The notes under the pieces: generated by a model
Database searches by the model: none
What the model was told of the DNA's origin: nothing
Seen by the model: the letters and a program-made list of their open reading frames with translations, nothing else
Made by a program: the position numbers and the translations under genes
From: Alviniconcha marisindica
Taxonomy: Eukaryota; Mollusca; Gastropoda; Provannidae
Length of the DNA: 64,000 bases
Assembly: GCA_018857735.1 (NCBI GenBank)
Contig: JABMCL010002472.1
Coordinates: 153,501 to 217,500, forward strand
Reading direction: 5' to 3'
In this document: piece after piece, positions 47,625 through 60,397 of the stretch
Numbering within the stretch: the first letter of the stretch is position 1
Layout of the letters: the number at the start of each line of letters is the position of its first letter

Positions 47625-47745
47625 AAGGCAGTGGAGGGGAGTTGGGTGGGGATGGGGGTGGAGGGGAGTTGGGTGGGGATGGGGTGGAGGGGAGTTAGGT
47701 GGGGATGGGGTGGAGGGGAGTTGGGTGGGGATGGGGGTGGGGGGT
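47625..47745. repeat. 25-27-bp G-rich minisatellite, four units
   Basis: Units contain ggaggggagttgggtgggga. Confidence 0.93.
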
Positions 47746-48232
47746 TGACGTAAGAAGGTAGAATCCCTCCAGCCTTTCGTTAGCTTCAAGCCGCAACATG
47801 CTCTCGTGTCATTCGCTGCCGTCACGAATGCCGCCCTCCCCCCAGCCACTCGTTTCGATCTTGCGAGGACGGGTGGAATTACAAACGGTACGGCCGTATT
47901 GAATAGCGAGCGTCGTGTGAGCGAGTGACGGTAGGGCTGAGCTGTATCTGAGCTCACGCTGTACGCCAGGCTGCCGGGGCAGCGGGCCCGATGATTGTCA
48001 GGGCCGTCCGATTGTCAGGGCCCCACTGATTGTCAGCGGGCCCACTCAGCCGTGACCGGACTCTCTTTCCGTCGCTTCCTTCCTCCCCGCTCAGCCTGGC
48101 TTCTCCCTTCCATCCTCACCACCAGCACCGGCTCTCTGCCAGCACCTGGCAGGTGAACGGAAAAAATGGCCTGTCTCTTGGGTGGAGGCGTGTTCAGCAA
48201 CGTTTTTACTCCCCGGGGCCACTGACTGCTGC

Positions 48233-48345
48233 CATTGTTGTTGTTGTTGTTGTTGCTGTCTAGTCCTGGCTCTTGTTGCTGTCCTCATTCCTGGCTCTTG
48301 TTGCTGTCCTCATTCCTGGCTCTTGTTGCTGTTGTTCTTGCTGTT
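48233..48345. repeat. (GTT)n and 25-bp repeat
   Basis: gttgttgttgttgttgttgct is followed by three copies of tcctggctcttgttgctgtc. Confidence 0.93.
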
Positions 48346-48349
48346 GCCA

Positions 48350-48973
48350 TTTCTTGATAATAACAATGAACTATTACTGAAGCGCGAAGCTCTATGATAA
48401 AAGTAAGGCTGGGCGCGCTGTACACTATGTTACAGCACTTGAACTAACTGCACGTTGTGAAGCCTTGCTGTAGTTGCTGCTGTTGTTGCTGGTGGTGTTG
48501 CTGGACATGATCAGGATGATAATGATGTCGACGATAATCATTTCTTTCCTTACTGCAAGCTGGAACTGGGCTTGATGAAGTTGGTCCAGCCGACAGTTAG
48601 CCTACCACTCGGGATGGCGGAGGGGAGGGGGGGGGGGGGGGGGGGGCAATTACCATCAATCAGTCAATCAATCAGTCAATCAGTAACTTTACTGTCACGT
48701 GTCAAGTGAAGTATACATACACATCAGACGAGGCCTGGTGTTGAGAGCACTCATAATCACACAGATCTTCACAATACTAATTTATCACCTGTCTACGTAA
48801 AACAACGAATATTATGGCTCCAAAGACCAAATGATCAAAGTGTACACACTAAGCTTAATAAAACACCACTGAGTGAAAGGTGAAGAAGAACAATGACAAC
48901 AAGAACAACAAAAAGCTAACACAAGTGGGACTAACGAACGAAACGGATGCATCAGAGTAGGCGAAGCAGGCGA

Positions 48974-48976
<3 letters not shown>
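48350..48976. other. Mostly unique sequence
   Basis: Contains a poly-G at 48626-48647 and a small aatcagtc tandem at 48658-48685. No exon was recognised. Confidence 0.5.

Positions 48977-49030
<54 letters not shown>
48977..49030. repeat. (GA)n microsatellite
   Basis: A pure run. Confidence 0.97.
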
Positions 49031-49034
<4 letters not shown>

Positions 49035-49886
49035 AACAAAGTGAGGCTCACACTGACGCAGATGGTTTGAAGGGACCCCCTGGGTTACCGCCTCACAAAA
49101 CAGCTGTGGGACTTGAAAGATTAACAACCGGTCAATCAGGGATGTGAAAGATTAACAACTTGTCAATCAAGGACGTGAAAGATTAAAGGAGACATCAGGC
49201 CGAGAAGGAACAGCAACGGCAATAGAATAATAAACAGCACACCTGTCGCCGACAGCAACAGAATAATAGACAGACTCATGACAGCTTTGTCGCCGTTGTC
49301 GATGTGTGGTCCAGTGTGTTCAAAATCAACGTTGGAAAGTCTCGACGTACGACCGTCCTCACTGCCACTGCGCGTCTGGCAGTGTGTGTGACGTCATGAT
49401 TCAGGTGTGCACGTGCGGCAGGACTGTGTTTTAGTACGAACCAACTCTTTTCTGCTCCTCACTGGCAAAGAGAGAAGGAGCGTGGCTGCGCCCCACAGTG
49501 GCTGAAAGTGGAAGCAGAAAAAGTGCAGGAAGCCGGCCAGTGGAAAGATCAGCACGCTCTCCGCGTTCGGGAGCCAACATGCATCGTGACTGAGATCCCC
49601 TTTAACACGCTGTCAACCACGGACGGCAATGATTAGCACACTGTCAATCAATCATCAAAGAGAGAAGGGCCGTCAGGCTCTTGACCTCCACTGGGCGTTG
49701 CTCACTGTCCAGTCAGCCGGACGGATGCTGTTTGAAGGACCCACCGCCGAGGTAACCCCTCAGGGCGTATGCGCAGACCAGTCTCCCCAGACTGACCCCG
49801 AGTGGCAGCATTAGACTTGGGACAGACGTGATCCAGTGCTAAGCAGAACGTCAGGTAGTCTGACGACACGTCATCTGACGACGGGG
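49031..49886. other. Unique sequence, nothing recognised
   Basis: A short gatgtgaaagattaacaac duplication occurs near 49120. A TGACGTCA is at 49389-49396. No exon was recognised. Confidence 0.45.
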
Positions 49887-49888
49887 AA

Positions 49889-50200
49889 CGGGGATGGCTC
49901 AGTGGTAGAGCGACGCACTCGTGATCGAAAGGTCTCGGGTTCGAGTCCCGGCAAGAGCGGCGGGATAATTTTTATCTCCACGGTCAACGTGTTTGTACTG
50001 ACTCTTATTTACGTATCCGTTCCACCCCCGCGTTACGACAGTAGCACGTAAAAGATCCCAGTCATTCTGGCAAAAACTGATGCAGGAGGCAGGTTACAGC
50101 TAAACACATATACACCCTACGTATGTGGCCTCGAATAATGACACAGTAAACTGGTGCGTGGTTGTGTGGTGTACACAAACCTTGCGCCGAGATGGCAGCA
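49889..50200 (+). mobile_element. tRNA-derived SINE, family C
   Basis: A tRNA-like head at 49889-49962 carries a consensus A box (tggctcagtgg, 49895-49905) and B box (ggttcgagtcc, 49938-49948). The downstream body contains gcacgtaaaagatcccag, a segment often seen in mollusc dispersed repeats (recollection, not a search), and cattctggcaaaaactgatg. It differs from family A in head and body. A functional tRNA is unlikely because no acceptor-stem pairing was seen. The right end is approximate. Confidence 0.75.
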
Positions 50201-50352
50201 GTTTCACGTGGCACCAGCCACGTGACAACTAAACAGCGCTGTGACCACTGCCTTTGGTGGATATTCAGAAGGCGCTGTGTAAAGTTACGGTCACTCATTC
50301 ACAATCGCATACGACTAAAATGCAGTGGGTCTGTTCGGAAGCAGAGAATACC

Positions 50353-51148
50353 CCACACACTACTCGCTGTACCAAGGCCTACACCCTCCTCCCCCACACA
50401 CTACTCGCTGTACCAAGGCCTACACCCTCCTCCCCCACACACTACTCGCTGTACCAAGGCCTACACCCTCCTCCCCCACACACTACTCGCTGTACCAAGG
50501 CCTACACCCTCCTCCCCCACACACTACTCGCTGTACCAAGGCCTACACCCTCCTCCCCCACACACTACTCGGCTGTTACCAAGGCCTACACCCTCCTCCC
50601 CCACACACTACTCGCTGTACCAAGGCCTACACCCTCCTCCCCCACACACTACTCGCTGACCAGGCCTACACCCTCCTCCCCCACACACTACTCGCTGTAC
50701 CAAGGCCTACACCCTCCTCCCCCACACACTACTCGCTGTACCAAGGCCTACACCCCCCTCCCCCACACACTACTCGCTGTACCAAGGCCTACACCCTCCT
50801 CCCCCACACACTACTCGCTGTACCAAGCCTACACCCTCCTCCCCCACACACTACTCGCTGTACCAAGGCCTACACCCTCCTCCACCACACACTACTCGCT
50901 GTACCAAGGCCTACACCCTCCTCCCCACACTACTCGCTGACCAAGGCCTACACCCTCCTCCCCCACACACTACTCGCTGTACCAAGGCCTACACCCTCCT
51001 CCCCCACACACTACTCGCTGTACCAAGGCCTACACCCCCTCCCCCACACACTACTCGCTGTACCAAGGCCTACACCCTCCTCCCCCACACACTACTCGCT
51101 GTACCAAGGCCTACACCCTCCTCCCCCACACACTACCCGCTCTACCTG
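50353..51148. repeat. 41-bp minisatellite, about 19 units
   Basis: Units contain cacactactcgctgtaccaa and ggcctacaccctcctcccc. Repeated one- and two-base deletions (gctgacc for gctgtacc, ccaagcc for ccaaggcc) stand out because the rest is nearly identical; some may be read errors in assembly. Confidence 0.97.
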
Positions 51149-51221
51149 GCAAAACGCGGCACCAAAATGGACCGACGAACGCTGAATGATGGAGGGGAAA
51201 AAAACATGACGATAGGGTACT

Positions 51222-51241
51222 CCCCCCCCCCCCCCCCCCCC
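51222..51241. repeat. Poly-C tract
   Basis: An uninterrupted C run. Confidence 0.94.
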
Positions 51242-51504
51242 AACCTCACTCCACTCTCGCATCATTACCCCTGTATCATCCGCGTTTAAAGCTTCATTTC
51301 AGCAGGAATCTTTCGTTGGGGGGATTTCCCACAGACGGCAATTGCTGGACTACCTGGCGAGCTGGGATAAAAACCACGCGCCCGTCTCCCGTTATGAAAT
51401 TGCCGGGTCGTGGCTGGGTCCGCTGTTCTTGCCAGCTCCCCATTGATCCCGACAAATACCGCCTGGCCTGCTGCACGCAGTGATGCAAGGGAGCAGTATA
51501 CATG

Positions 51505-51562
51505 TGTGAGTGTGTGTGTGTGTGTGGGTGGGAGTGGGTGCGTGTGTGTAGGGGGGGGGGGG
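51505..51562. repeat. (GT)n and poly-G
   Basis: A GT run, degenerate gggtgggagtggg, and a poly-G. Confidence 0.93.
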
Positions 51563-51584
51563 GGTGGCGGTGTGGATTAAGACA

Positions 51585-51642
51585 AAAGCAGCGGAGCGCA
51601 CTGACACCGGACGTTAAACTCCAAGAAGTAACTAACTAACCC
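51585..51642 (+). mobile_element. SINE/retroposon tail fragment
   Basis: The sequence ggacgttaaactccaagaag followed by taactaactaac is the short-repeat-tailed form of the mollusc retroposon tail (gacgttaaac...). No tRNA-like head was found upstream. Confidence 0.5.
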
Positions 51643-51767
51643 AGTTTCGCCACCATCAATGTCACCTGCTGTTCAGCGAGGCCGTATGCGCCAACCGTTA
51701 TGAGGCTTGCCACAGAATGCGGGCACAGCACTAGAGGCTGTTGTTTTTTTGGCTGGGTGGGTCCTGG

Positions 51768-51815
51768 CCAATCAGGCCTGACGCGTACCTGACGTGTACC
51801 AATAGGTATTTAAAG
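51768..51815 (+). promoter_or_regulatory. Candidate core promoter (two CCAAT boxes, TATA-like)
   Basis: ggccaatcagg (CCAAT at 51768) and accaatagg (51799) precede tatttaaag (51807-51815), followed by a GC-rich cgcaagtcgacgcgtgcgcc. Spacing fits a Pol II core promoter with a start near 51840. No convincing coding exon follows: the first ATG downstream opens only eight codons. Chance occurrence is possible. Confidence 0.3.
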
Positions 51816-52056
51816 CGCAAGTCGACGCGTGCGCCGGGGACTAAGGTCTGAAAAGACGTGCCGTGCCTGCTGCCTCAGTAAATGGAGTTGCTACAGAACC
51901 TGACTTGATAACTCGTGACGTCCCCCCATTGCTCACACATCGCACGGCGCCAGGTCTCTTCCCGCTGGCGCTGCGCTGCTGCTGTCGGCTATCTGCCAAA
52001 TTTCTCATCGCTAGGCCCCCCCCCCTCCCCCCCCACCCCCCAGCGTGCACACTACC

Positions 52057-52299
52057 AGAGCAACACACACACGCACGCACACTGTGAGACAACACACACA
52101 CACACCGAGGGGGGGAAGGGGGGGGGGGGGGGGCTGAATGCGAAATTTAGATCTGACTCAACTATGTATTAATCAGCACACACACACAGAATGAGACACA
52201 CACAGAATGAGACATACACAGAATGAGACATACACAGAGTGAGACACACACACTTCTGCTGCCCACCCCAGTTCAATTTATGGGTTTGAGCTCAACACA

Positions 52300-52351
<52 letters not shown>

Positions 52352-52376
52352 CACACACACACACACACACACACAC
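52057..52376. repeat. (CA)n-rich cluster with poly-G
   Basis: CA and CGCA tracts, a poly-G near 52111-52132, four worn gagacacacacagaat units at 52160-52250, and a long (CA)n at 52300-52376 with one ct interruption. Confidence 0.95.
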
Positions 52377-52784
52377 CGCGCGCTAGTCACCGGTACCTAC
52401 AACCCGGACTTTGCTCACGTGCGCAGCAACAGTGGACAGAGTGTTAGTTCGTTTTACAGACTGCCGAGCGAGCACCATGACACAGTCAGCATGTTACGGA
52501 AAGAGTTAACAGACCTCAGTCTATGATACAGGGAGCTACATCAACATGATGCATACAGTTATACAATATACCGCACCGCACCAGGGGATGTGTAGTATAC
52601 AGTCCCATTATCGCACAGCGAGTTACGTCCATTGGAATGCTGCACTGACCAGTGAATGTTCCATTCCTCACAGAACAGACCACACACGGACACATGGGGG
52701 AAAAGCAACAACAACAAAAACGAACATAAAAATACCGAAACAAAAATAGCAGGCAGCCTCTCACCGCACACACCGATCATCGGC

Positions 52785-52882
52785 CTAATTCTGGTCTGGC
52801 AGCGGTCGTACATCGGCCCAATTTGGGTCTGGCAGCGGTCGTACATCGGCCCAATTCTGGTCTGGCAGCGGTCGTACATCGG
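52785..52882. repeat. 33-bp minisatellite, three units
   Basis: Units contain tctggtctggcagcggtcgt and acatcggcccaat. Confidence 0.95.
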
Positions 52883-52924
52883 CACGGCGGTAATTGATCA
52901 GGATACGACCTCCTGCGGCTCAAC

Positions 52925-53293
52925 AGTTCGACCGGAATTAGGTCAATGCAATACTGCATGGCCAAAACTGGGTCAATGCAGACAGGCCGTGAATATTGCA
53001 TGGCCGGAACTACGTCAACGCCGACTAGCAGTACAGTATTCCAAGACCGGAACTAGGTCAACGCCGACTGGCCGTACAGTATTCCAAGACCGGAACTACG
53101 TCAACGCCGACTGGCCGTACAGTATTCCAAGACCGGAACTACGTCAACGCCGACTGGCCGTACAGTATTCCAAGACCGGAACTACGTCAACGCCGACTGG
53201 CCGTACAATATTCCAAGACCGGAATTAGGTCAACGCCGACTGGTCGTACAATATTCCAAGACCGGAACTAGGTCAACGCCGACTGGCCGTGCA
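52925..53293. repeat. 43-bp minisatellite, about eight units
   Basis: Units contain gaccggaactacgtcaacgc and cgactggccgtacagtattc. The left two units are diverged. Confidence 0.96.
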
Positions 53294-53344
53294 ATGTGGT
53301 AATATCGATGGAAACTGCTTCCACAGTTCAACCGTTACAGATAA

Positions 53345-53363
53345 CTACAAATATTATTTGTAG
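53345..53363. other. Perfect 8-bp hairpin
   Basis: ctacaaat and atttgtag around att. Confidence 0.7.
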
Positions 53364-53639
53364 CGGCAAAGTGCTCGATTGCAGCAGCAAATTTATGTTA
53401 CAGCAGCTTCCAACGCCGGGGCACTTTGAAGTGACATCTACTGCTGCAGCCTGAAAAGCGGGAGGCAGTTGCCAGCAGTGGTCAAATCAAATTTGTAGCG
53501 ACAAACAGTAGCACATGGCTACAAAAGAACCGAGGACAAAAATGAGAGCGAGTTTTGTCGCTGCAAAGTTGATTTTTTTCCCCGCTGCAGAACTCACTCC
53601 CGTGCTTGCAGACTCAAAACGTAAAGTTGTTGCTGCAAG

Positions 53640-53800
53640 GTAAACGGCTGCAGCGTAGAGACAAAGCTTGTCTGCTGGTACAAACGCGCATTTTTCCAGT
53701 GACAAATCCTATCTGCTTGTGCAAACATGCATTTTTCCAGTGACAAATCTTGTCTACTGGTGACAAACGCGCATTTTTCCAGTGACAAAAGTTTGCACAA
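53640..53800. repeat. Approx. 38-bp repeat, three units
   Basis: Units contain gcatttttccagtgacaaat and cttgtctgctggt. The preceding 250 bp contain scattered related words (gtcgctgcaaagt, tagcgacaaa), so an older, larger repeat may be present. Confidence 0.88.
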
Positions 53801-54187
53801 CGCTTAGCGACTACACGTGACCTGCGGCAGCGACCACCAATCACGTAATAATGGACGGGACCTCAGAGCATCTTACTGGCCTCTGTTCTTTTACTCTTGT
53901 ATCTGAGGACGTCTCTGCGAACGTGTTCCTGGCGTAACGCTCATAAAGCCTGCGTTCAATCTTTTTTGTATGTAGAAATTGCAATGCCTGTTGCAAAGGT
54001 AGCTCAAGTGTCTACTTTGCCACCAGCAGTAACGAAGCTAATCCACGTCAAATAAATTACGTCTTGAAAGCAGATAGAATTCTGGGATAATTCCTCTCTC
54101 TGTGTCTGTCTCCGTCTCTCTCTCCCCTCTCATTAAAAGCCAATTATCTATTTATACGTCCTTTCTTTTTGGCCTCCCCCTCCCCCC
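53801..54187. other. Unique sequence, nothing recognised
   Basis: Pyrimidine-rich between 54092 and 54130. No exon was recognised. Confidence 0.45.
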
Positions 54188-55580
54188 ACGTGCGGGTATG
54201 ACGGAGGCAGGGTGTAGGATATGACGGAGGCAGGGTGTAGGGTATGACGGAGGCAGCGTGTAGGGTATGATGGAGGCAGGGTGTAGGGTATGGTGGAGGC
54301 AGGGTGTAGGGTATTGTGGAGGCAAGGTGTGGGGTATGGTGGAGGAAGGGTGTAAGGTATTGTGGAGGCAGGGTGTAGGGTATTGTGGAAGCAAGGTGTG
54401 GGGTATGGTGGAGGCAGGGTGTAGGGTATGACGGAGGCAGGGTGTAGGGTATAACGGAGGCAGGGTGTAGGGTATAACGGAGGCAGGGTTTAGGGTATGG
54501 TGGAGGCGGTGTGCAGGGTATGGAGGCAGGGCGTAGGGTACGGAGGCAGGGTGTAGGGTATGGTGGAGGCAGGGTGTAGGGTATGGTGGAGGCAGGGTGT
54601 AGGGCATGACGGAGGCAGGGTGTAGGGTTTGGTGGAGGCAGGGTGTAGGGTATGACGGAGGCAGGGTGCAGGGTATGGTGGAGGCGGGGTGTAGGGTATG
54701 GAGGCAGGGCGTAGGATATGACGGAGGCAGGGTGTAGGGTTTGGTGGAGGCGGGGTGTAGGGTATGGTGGAAGTAGGGCGTAGGGTATGGTGGAGGCAGG
54801 GTGTAGGTATGGTGGAGGCAAGGTGTAGGTTTGGTGGAGGCAAGGTGGAGGGTATGACGGAGGCAGGGTGTAGAGTACGGTGGGGGCGGGGTGTAGGGTA
54901 TGGTGGAGACGGGGTGTAGGTATGGTGGAGGTAGGGTGTAGGTATGGTGGAGACTGGGTGTAGGTATGGTGGAGGCGGGGTGTAGATATGGTGGAGGTAG
55001 GGTGTAGGTATGGTGAAGGTAGGGTGTAGGTATGGTTGAGGTGGGGTGTAGGTATGGTGGAGGTAGGGTGTAGGTATGGTGGGAGGTGGGTGTAGGTATG
55101 GTGGAGGCGGGGTGTAGGTATGGTGGAGGTGGGGTGTAGGTATGGTGGAGGTAGGGTGTAGGGTATGGTGGAGGCGGGGTGTAGGGTATGGTGGAGGCAG
55201 GGTGTAGGTATGGTGGAGGTAGGGTGTAGGGTATGGTGGAGGTAGGGTGTAGGGTATGGTGGAGGGGGTGTAGGGTATGACGGAGGCAGGGTGTAGGGCA
55301 TGGTAGAGGTAGGGTGTAGGGTATGGTGGAGGCAGGGTGTAGGGTATGGTGGAGGCGGGGTGTAGGGTATGGTGGAGGCAGGGTGTAGGGTATGGTGGAG
55401 GCGGGGTGTAGGGTATGGTGGAGGCAGGGTGTAGGGTATGGTGGAGGCGGGGTGTAGGGTATGACGGAGGCAGGGTGTAGGGTATGGTGGAGGTAGGGTG
55501 TAGGTAAGGTGGAGGTAGGGTGTAGGTATGGTGGAGGTAGGGTGGAGGTATGGTGGAGGTAGGGTGGAGGTTTGGTGTGG
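54188..55580. repeat. 22-23-bp minisatellite, about 60 units
   Basis: Units contain ggaggcagggtgtagggtat plus ggt. Variants are acgg for tggt, cgggg or taggg centres, and a shorter form with gtaggtatgg that dominates the middle (54780-55130). Minus-strand Pro/Tyr/His-rich frames through it are artefacts of unit length. Confidence 0.97.
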
Positions 55581-55589
55581 CGGGTGGAC

Positions 55590-56124
55590 GTAGCTGGGAC
55601 ATTAGCAGTTGTTGAAGACACATCGAACCGCTCGGCTCGGAAACCCAGTGTAAACTAGAAACCACGGTCATTAAGTAAGTAGCACCTCCACACACACTCA
55701 CTGATCGGTCACTGCCCACACATGGACAGAGCAGACATACACGCAGGATTAACAGCGGGGATGAAGAGCTGACTCCATCGCGTGCTAACCAGCATCCCGC
55801 GGCCCAGTACCACTGACTTCATCACGACGTCAACGAGACCCGCCAGCCACAAGTCCCGCAACGTCCACTGGCAACTAGCTGGCAACCAGTCGCTCACTGG
55901 ACTAAACTGGGTCTGCACGTGAAGAGTCTTTAGTTGTCTATGAATATGCCAAACACAACGGCATGCACTTCCGGCCCGCCCTTCCCGAACGGACAGATAG
56001 ATTGGCTGATAAACTGACTGCTGGTTGTCAAGGTCCTGTTGGCATTGTCGGCCACACAGGTGAGACCAGTCCTATAGCCGCTGCTGCTCAGAAATTGACT
56101 TTACTCACAAAAAGCATCTTCACC
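55590..56124. other. Unique sequence, nothing recognised
   Basis: No exon, retroposon or array was recognised. Confidence 0.45.
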
Positions 56125-56135
56125 ACACACACACG

Positions 56136-56220
<85 letters not shown>
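56125..56220. repeat. (CA)n microsatellite
   Basis: A long run beginning with gcacgcac. Confidence 0.97.
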
Positions 56221-56222
<2 letters not shown>

Positions 56223-56642
56223 AGAGCATCGCTTTCTGGCACCTTCCTCCAAACTCTGCCAGATTTAGTTACGCCACTGAAGGGGTACTCTTTATCTCCG
56301 CGCAGCTGTCCAGCGACGCGGTCAGCGCCCTCCGAAAGGTTCCGGTACTAATATGACTGTAGAAGCAACCTAGCGCCAGAGCACGCACGTAAACATAAGA
56401 CGCATCACCCGGGTAAAAAAGAGTTCCGTCTCGATTAAACGATTGTGGTTTTATTTGTGCTGGTGTAAACTTTGTTGGCGGCTATAAATGCCACGCCTTG
56501 TTTTATTTGAGTTGTTTGAAACAAACTTACTACTGTTTGAGCACCAACAAAAAACTGCTCGTTAGCTGACAGTTTTCTGGACCCTATGGCGTAACTAAAT
56601 ACGGCAGTGGTTGAAGGAAGGATGTCGTAAACCAGTGCTTGG

Positions 56643-56647
<5 letters not shown>
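56221..56647. other. Unique sequence, nothing recognised
   Basis: No exon, retroposon or array was recognised. Confidence 0.45.
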
Positions 56648-56714
<67 letters not shown>

Positions 56715-56726
56715 ACACACACACAA

Positions 56727-56785
<59 letters not shown>
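56648..56785. repeat. (CA)n microsatellite, longest
   Basis: About 138 bp of CA with two single-base interruptions; (GU)n if transcribed from the minus strand. Confidence 0.97.
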
Positions 56786-56786
<1 letters not shown>

Positions 56787-56984
56787 AGCATCAGGCTCCC
56801 AGGTCTACCCGCCCCTCATGTCTCGGCCACAACCTGGGAAACTGACAAACCAGTGACCATTTTCCGAGGGTGTGCCACAGCAGGGGAACCTGGGCCCATC
56901 TATCATGTGACCATCTGCGTCAAAGACATGAAGGGAAGGCCAGTAGTCGATGCTTGGAGTGTGCAGCGTGTGCTACATGCCTTT

Positions 56985-57062
56985 ACTGACGTCTGTGTCA
57001 TATTACTGACGTCACAGCCCGCCCTTACTGACGTCTGTGTCACAGTTATTGACGTCACAGCC
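56985..57062. repeat. Duplicated CRE-type block
   Basis: Two copies of about 43 bp contain ttactgacgtctgtgtca followed by TGACGTCACAGCC. The full octamers are at 57007-57014 and 57050-57057, with TGACGTCT at each copy's left end. Confidence 0.8.
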
Positions 57063-57599
57063 TGTGAAACGGGCGGCGGGTAACTGTCCATTTTCCGTCG
57101 CCGAGCGACAGACAAGAAGGGGCGCTGCGGCAGGCTATGACATCACCGCGGATAACCCCAGAAGTTGATTCTACGACCACCGATGCTATCGCGTGTGGTG
57201 GAGACAAACTGACGATGGATGGCGGGCCGGAAGCGCGGGGCGTTTGCAGCCATCAGTTTGCCAGCCATGTAAATGAGTGACTGCGACACACCGGTTACAG
57301 CCAAGCAGCAGCGCCACAGCTCCTGCCGATCAAAGCGCCAAGTGCCATCAATTGTCGGTCAGAAAACAAAGTGCACGCCAGCCAAGCCTCCTTCAGACCC
57401 TTCTTTCCTTCCTCTCTTGTCCTTGTTCTTCAGACGGATAATTATGATGAGTGCTTCCGCGCTTACATAAGGCCAGCAATAATCTCTCTCCCTCTCCGTT
57501 ACTCTGCCTCTGTCTGTCTCCTAAAACCGTTAAAAACAGGATGTACTTCCAGTATTTTGTAACTATGGGCAACCTGCCCTTTGCGCCCCCTTGCCTCTC
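57063..57599. other. Unique sequence, nothing recognised
   Basis: No exon, retroposon or array was recognised. Confidence 0.45.
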
Positions 57600-57800
57600 T
57601 GTCCCCCCCCTCCCCCCCAACTTTCTTTGCGCCTCTCCTCATCCCCCCTCTCAGTCACTCCCCATCCACCCTCTCTGCCCTCTCCCCACCCTCCTCTCTC
57701 TGCCCCTCCCAACCCTCCTCTCTCTGCCCCTCCCCACCCTCCTCTCTCTGCCCCTCCCAACCCTCCTCTCTGTCAGTCTGTCAGTCCCCCCCCCCTTTCA
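57600..57800. repeat. C/T-rich 25-bp minisatellite
   Basis: Four units of ccctcctctctctgcccctc lie within a longer pyrimidine-rich stretch. Confidence 0.9.
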
Positions 57801-57966
57801 TTCTCTTTTCGCACGCCTCCGCCCCTATCAGTTGTGTTATAACTGGTAACATTCACGTGTACACGTTATTTATGGAGCATGCAGTTGACCCGCCCGCCGC
57901 CCACCTGGTGGATGAAGGCAGTTGGAAGTGGCTGTGTTTGCAGGTCGTAGAGTGGAGTGGCTCAAG

Positions 57967-58410
57967 AGCTGGCTCTCCACAGCCCGGCCCCACTGTTGCT
58001 GACTGCACAACAGGCCCTCCACAGCCCGGCCCCACTGTTGCTGACTGCACAACAGGCCCTCCACAGCCCGGCCCCACTGTTGCTGACTGCACAACAGGCC
58101 CTCCACGCCCGGCCCCACTGTTGCTGACTGCACAACTGGCCCTCCACAGCTCGGCCCCACTGTTGCTGACTGCACAACTGGCTCTCCACAGCCCGGCCCC
58201 ACTGTTGCTGACTGCACAACTGGCCTCCACAGCCCGGCCCCACTGTTGCTGACTGCACAACTGGCCCTCCACAGCCCGGCCCCACTGTTGCTGACTGCAC
58301 AACAGGCCCTCCACGCCCGGCCCCACTGTTGCTGACTGCACAACAGGCCCTCCACGCCCGGCCCCACTGTTGCTGACTGCACAACTGGCCCTCCACGCCC
58401 GGCCCCACTG
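57967..58410. repeat. 42-bp minisatellite, about 10.5 units
   Basis: Units contain cggccccactgttgctgact and gcacaacaggccctccac, with single-base gains and losses (ccacgcccgg or ccacagcccgg). The proline- and tryptophan-containing open frames are repeat artefacts. Confidence 0.96.
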
Positions 58411-58692
58411 TGTGTGTTTGACTGCACGCCGCCACCCCGGGGAGGCTGGGCAGCCAGAAGACGGCTGTAAACACCGACCCACGCCGCTCCCCCCGGGACA
58501 CGTCTGCTCTTACAGGGGTCGAGGGGAAGGGGAGAGGGAGGGGGAGAGGGAGCAAGAAGATCCTCCCCGCGAGAGGCGAGCCTCTTCCTGAGCGCGTGTG
58601 GTGCCGATGAGGTGCCAGCCGTCGTTGGGTTTAATTGAGCCTTTGGTTCCCTATGCAGTAAGCAACCCGGCTTAGGACACCGGGTTAGCACG

Positions 58693-58836
<144 letters not shown>

Positions 58837-58839
58837 CGC

Positions 58840-59541
<702 letters not shown>

Positions 59542-59794
59542 GAGTTGTTGTGGAGGTGATGGTGTGTCAGTGCCGTTCCCCAGAAGTTTAACTGGGGGTG
59601 GGGGGAGGGGGGGGGGAGGGGGACAAGTGACCAACGTCCGTACCCACAATAGCTGGTGAAGGAGAGGCCCAATGTTCCCAACAGCACCAATGGTTGACAG
59701 AGGAATGGAAGCGAACAGAGAACCGAGTTCAGCCAAGTAACCTGCGCAGAGCCTTACCGCTGGGCCACACCTTCACACGTTGCTGGGGCAGTCG

Positions 59795-60115
59795 CTGGAC
59801 CGTTAGTAGGGTTGTCCGTGGTAAAGACCGTTAGTAGGGTGTTCCGCAGTACAGACAGCAGGGGGTTCCGTGGTACAGACAGTAGGGTGTTCCGTGGTAC
59901 AGACCGTTAGTAGGGTGTTCCGTGGTACAGACCGTTAGTAGGGTGTTCCGTGTACAGACACGGTCAGTAGGGTGTTCCGTGTACAGACCGTTAGTAGGGT
60001 GTTCCGTGGTACAGACCGTCAGTAGGGTGTTCCGTGTACAGACCGTTAGTAGGGTGTTCCGTGTACAGACCGTTAGTAGGGTGTTCCGTGTACAGACCGT
60101 CAGTAGGAAGGTCCG
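59795..60115. repeat. 26-28-bp minisatellite, about 11 units
   Basis: Units contain accgttagtagggtgttccg and tggtacag or tgtacag. Confidence 0.96.
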
Positions 60116-60346
60116 TGGTGCCGGTGCTGGTTTATTTGGTGGCTGTTCGTTGGATTGCTGCTTTGCCGGCAGGATGAGCGCAGTCAGTCCTTTAGCACCT
60201 ACTTCCCACGTGGCCTTCACTGCTGTCGGCGTCTTTGAACCGGACAACGAATGGCACAGTTGTGTACTGGGGCCGTGCCCCTCCCAAGGGGCTAACCTGA
60301 ATGTTGATGTGTACTTTCTCTTCATGAATTATGCCGGGAGAGGGGA

Positions 60347-60351
<5 letters not shown>

Positions 60352-60393
<42 letters not shown>
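60352..60393. repeat. (CT)n microsatellite
   Basis: A pure run, followed by C/T-rich sequence to about 60530. Confidence 0.95.

Positions 60394-60397
<4 letters not shown>

Noticed and set aside
49889..49962. tRNA gene
   Set aside because: A and B boxes are good, but acceptor-stem pairing is not seen and the sequence continues into a SINE-type body.
54144..55719. Minus-strand Pro/Tyr/His-rich frames up to 489 residues
   Set aside because: The 23-bp units are open in all three frames, which is a repeat property. No signal peptide or real start was found.
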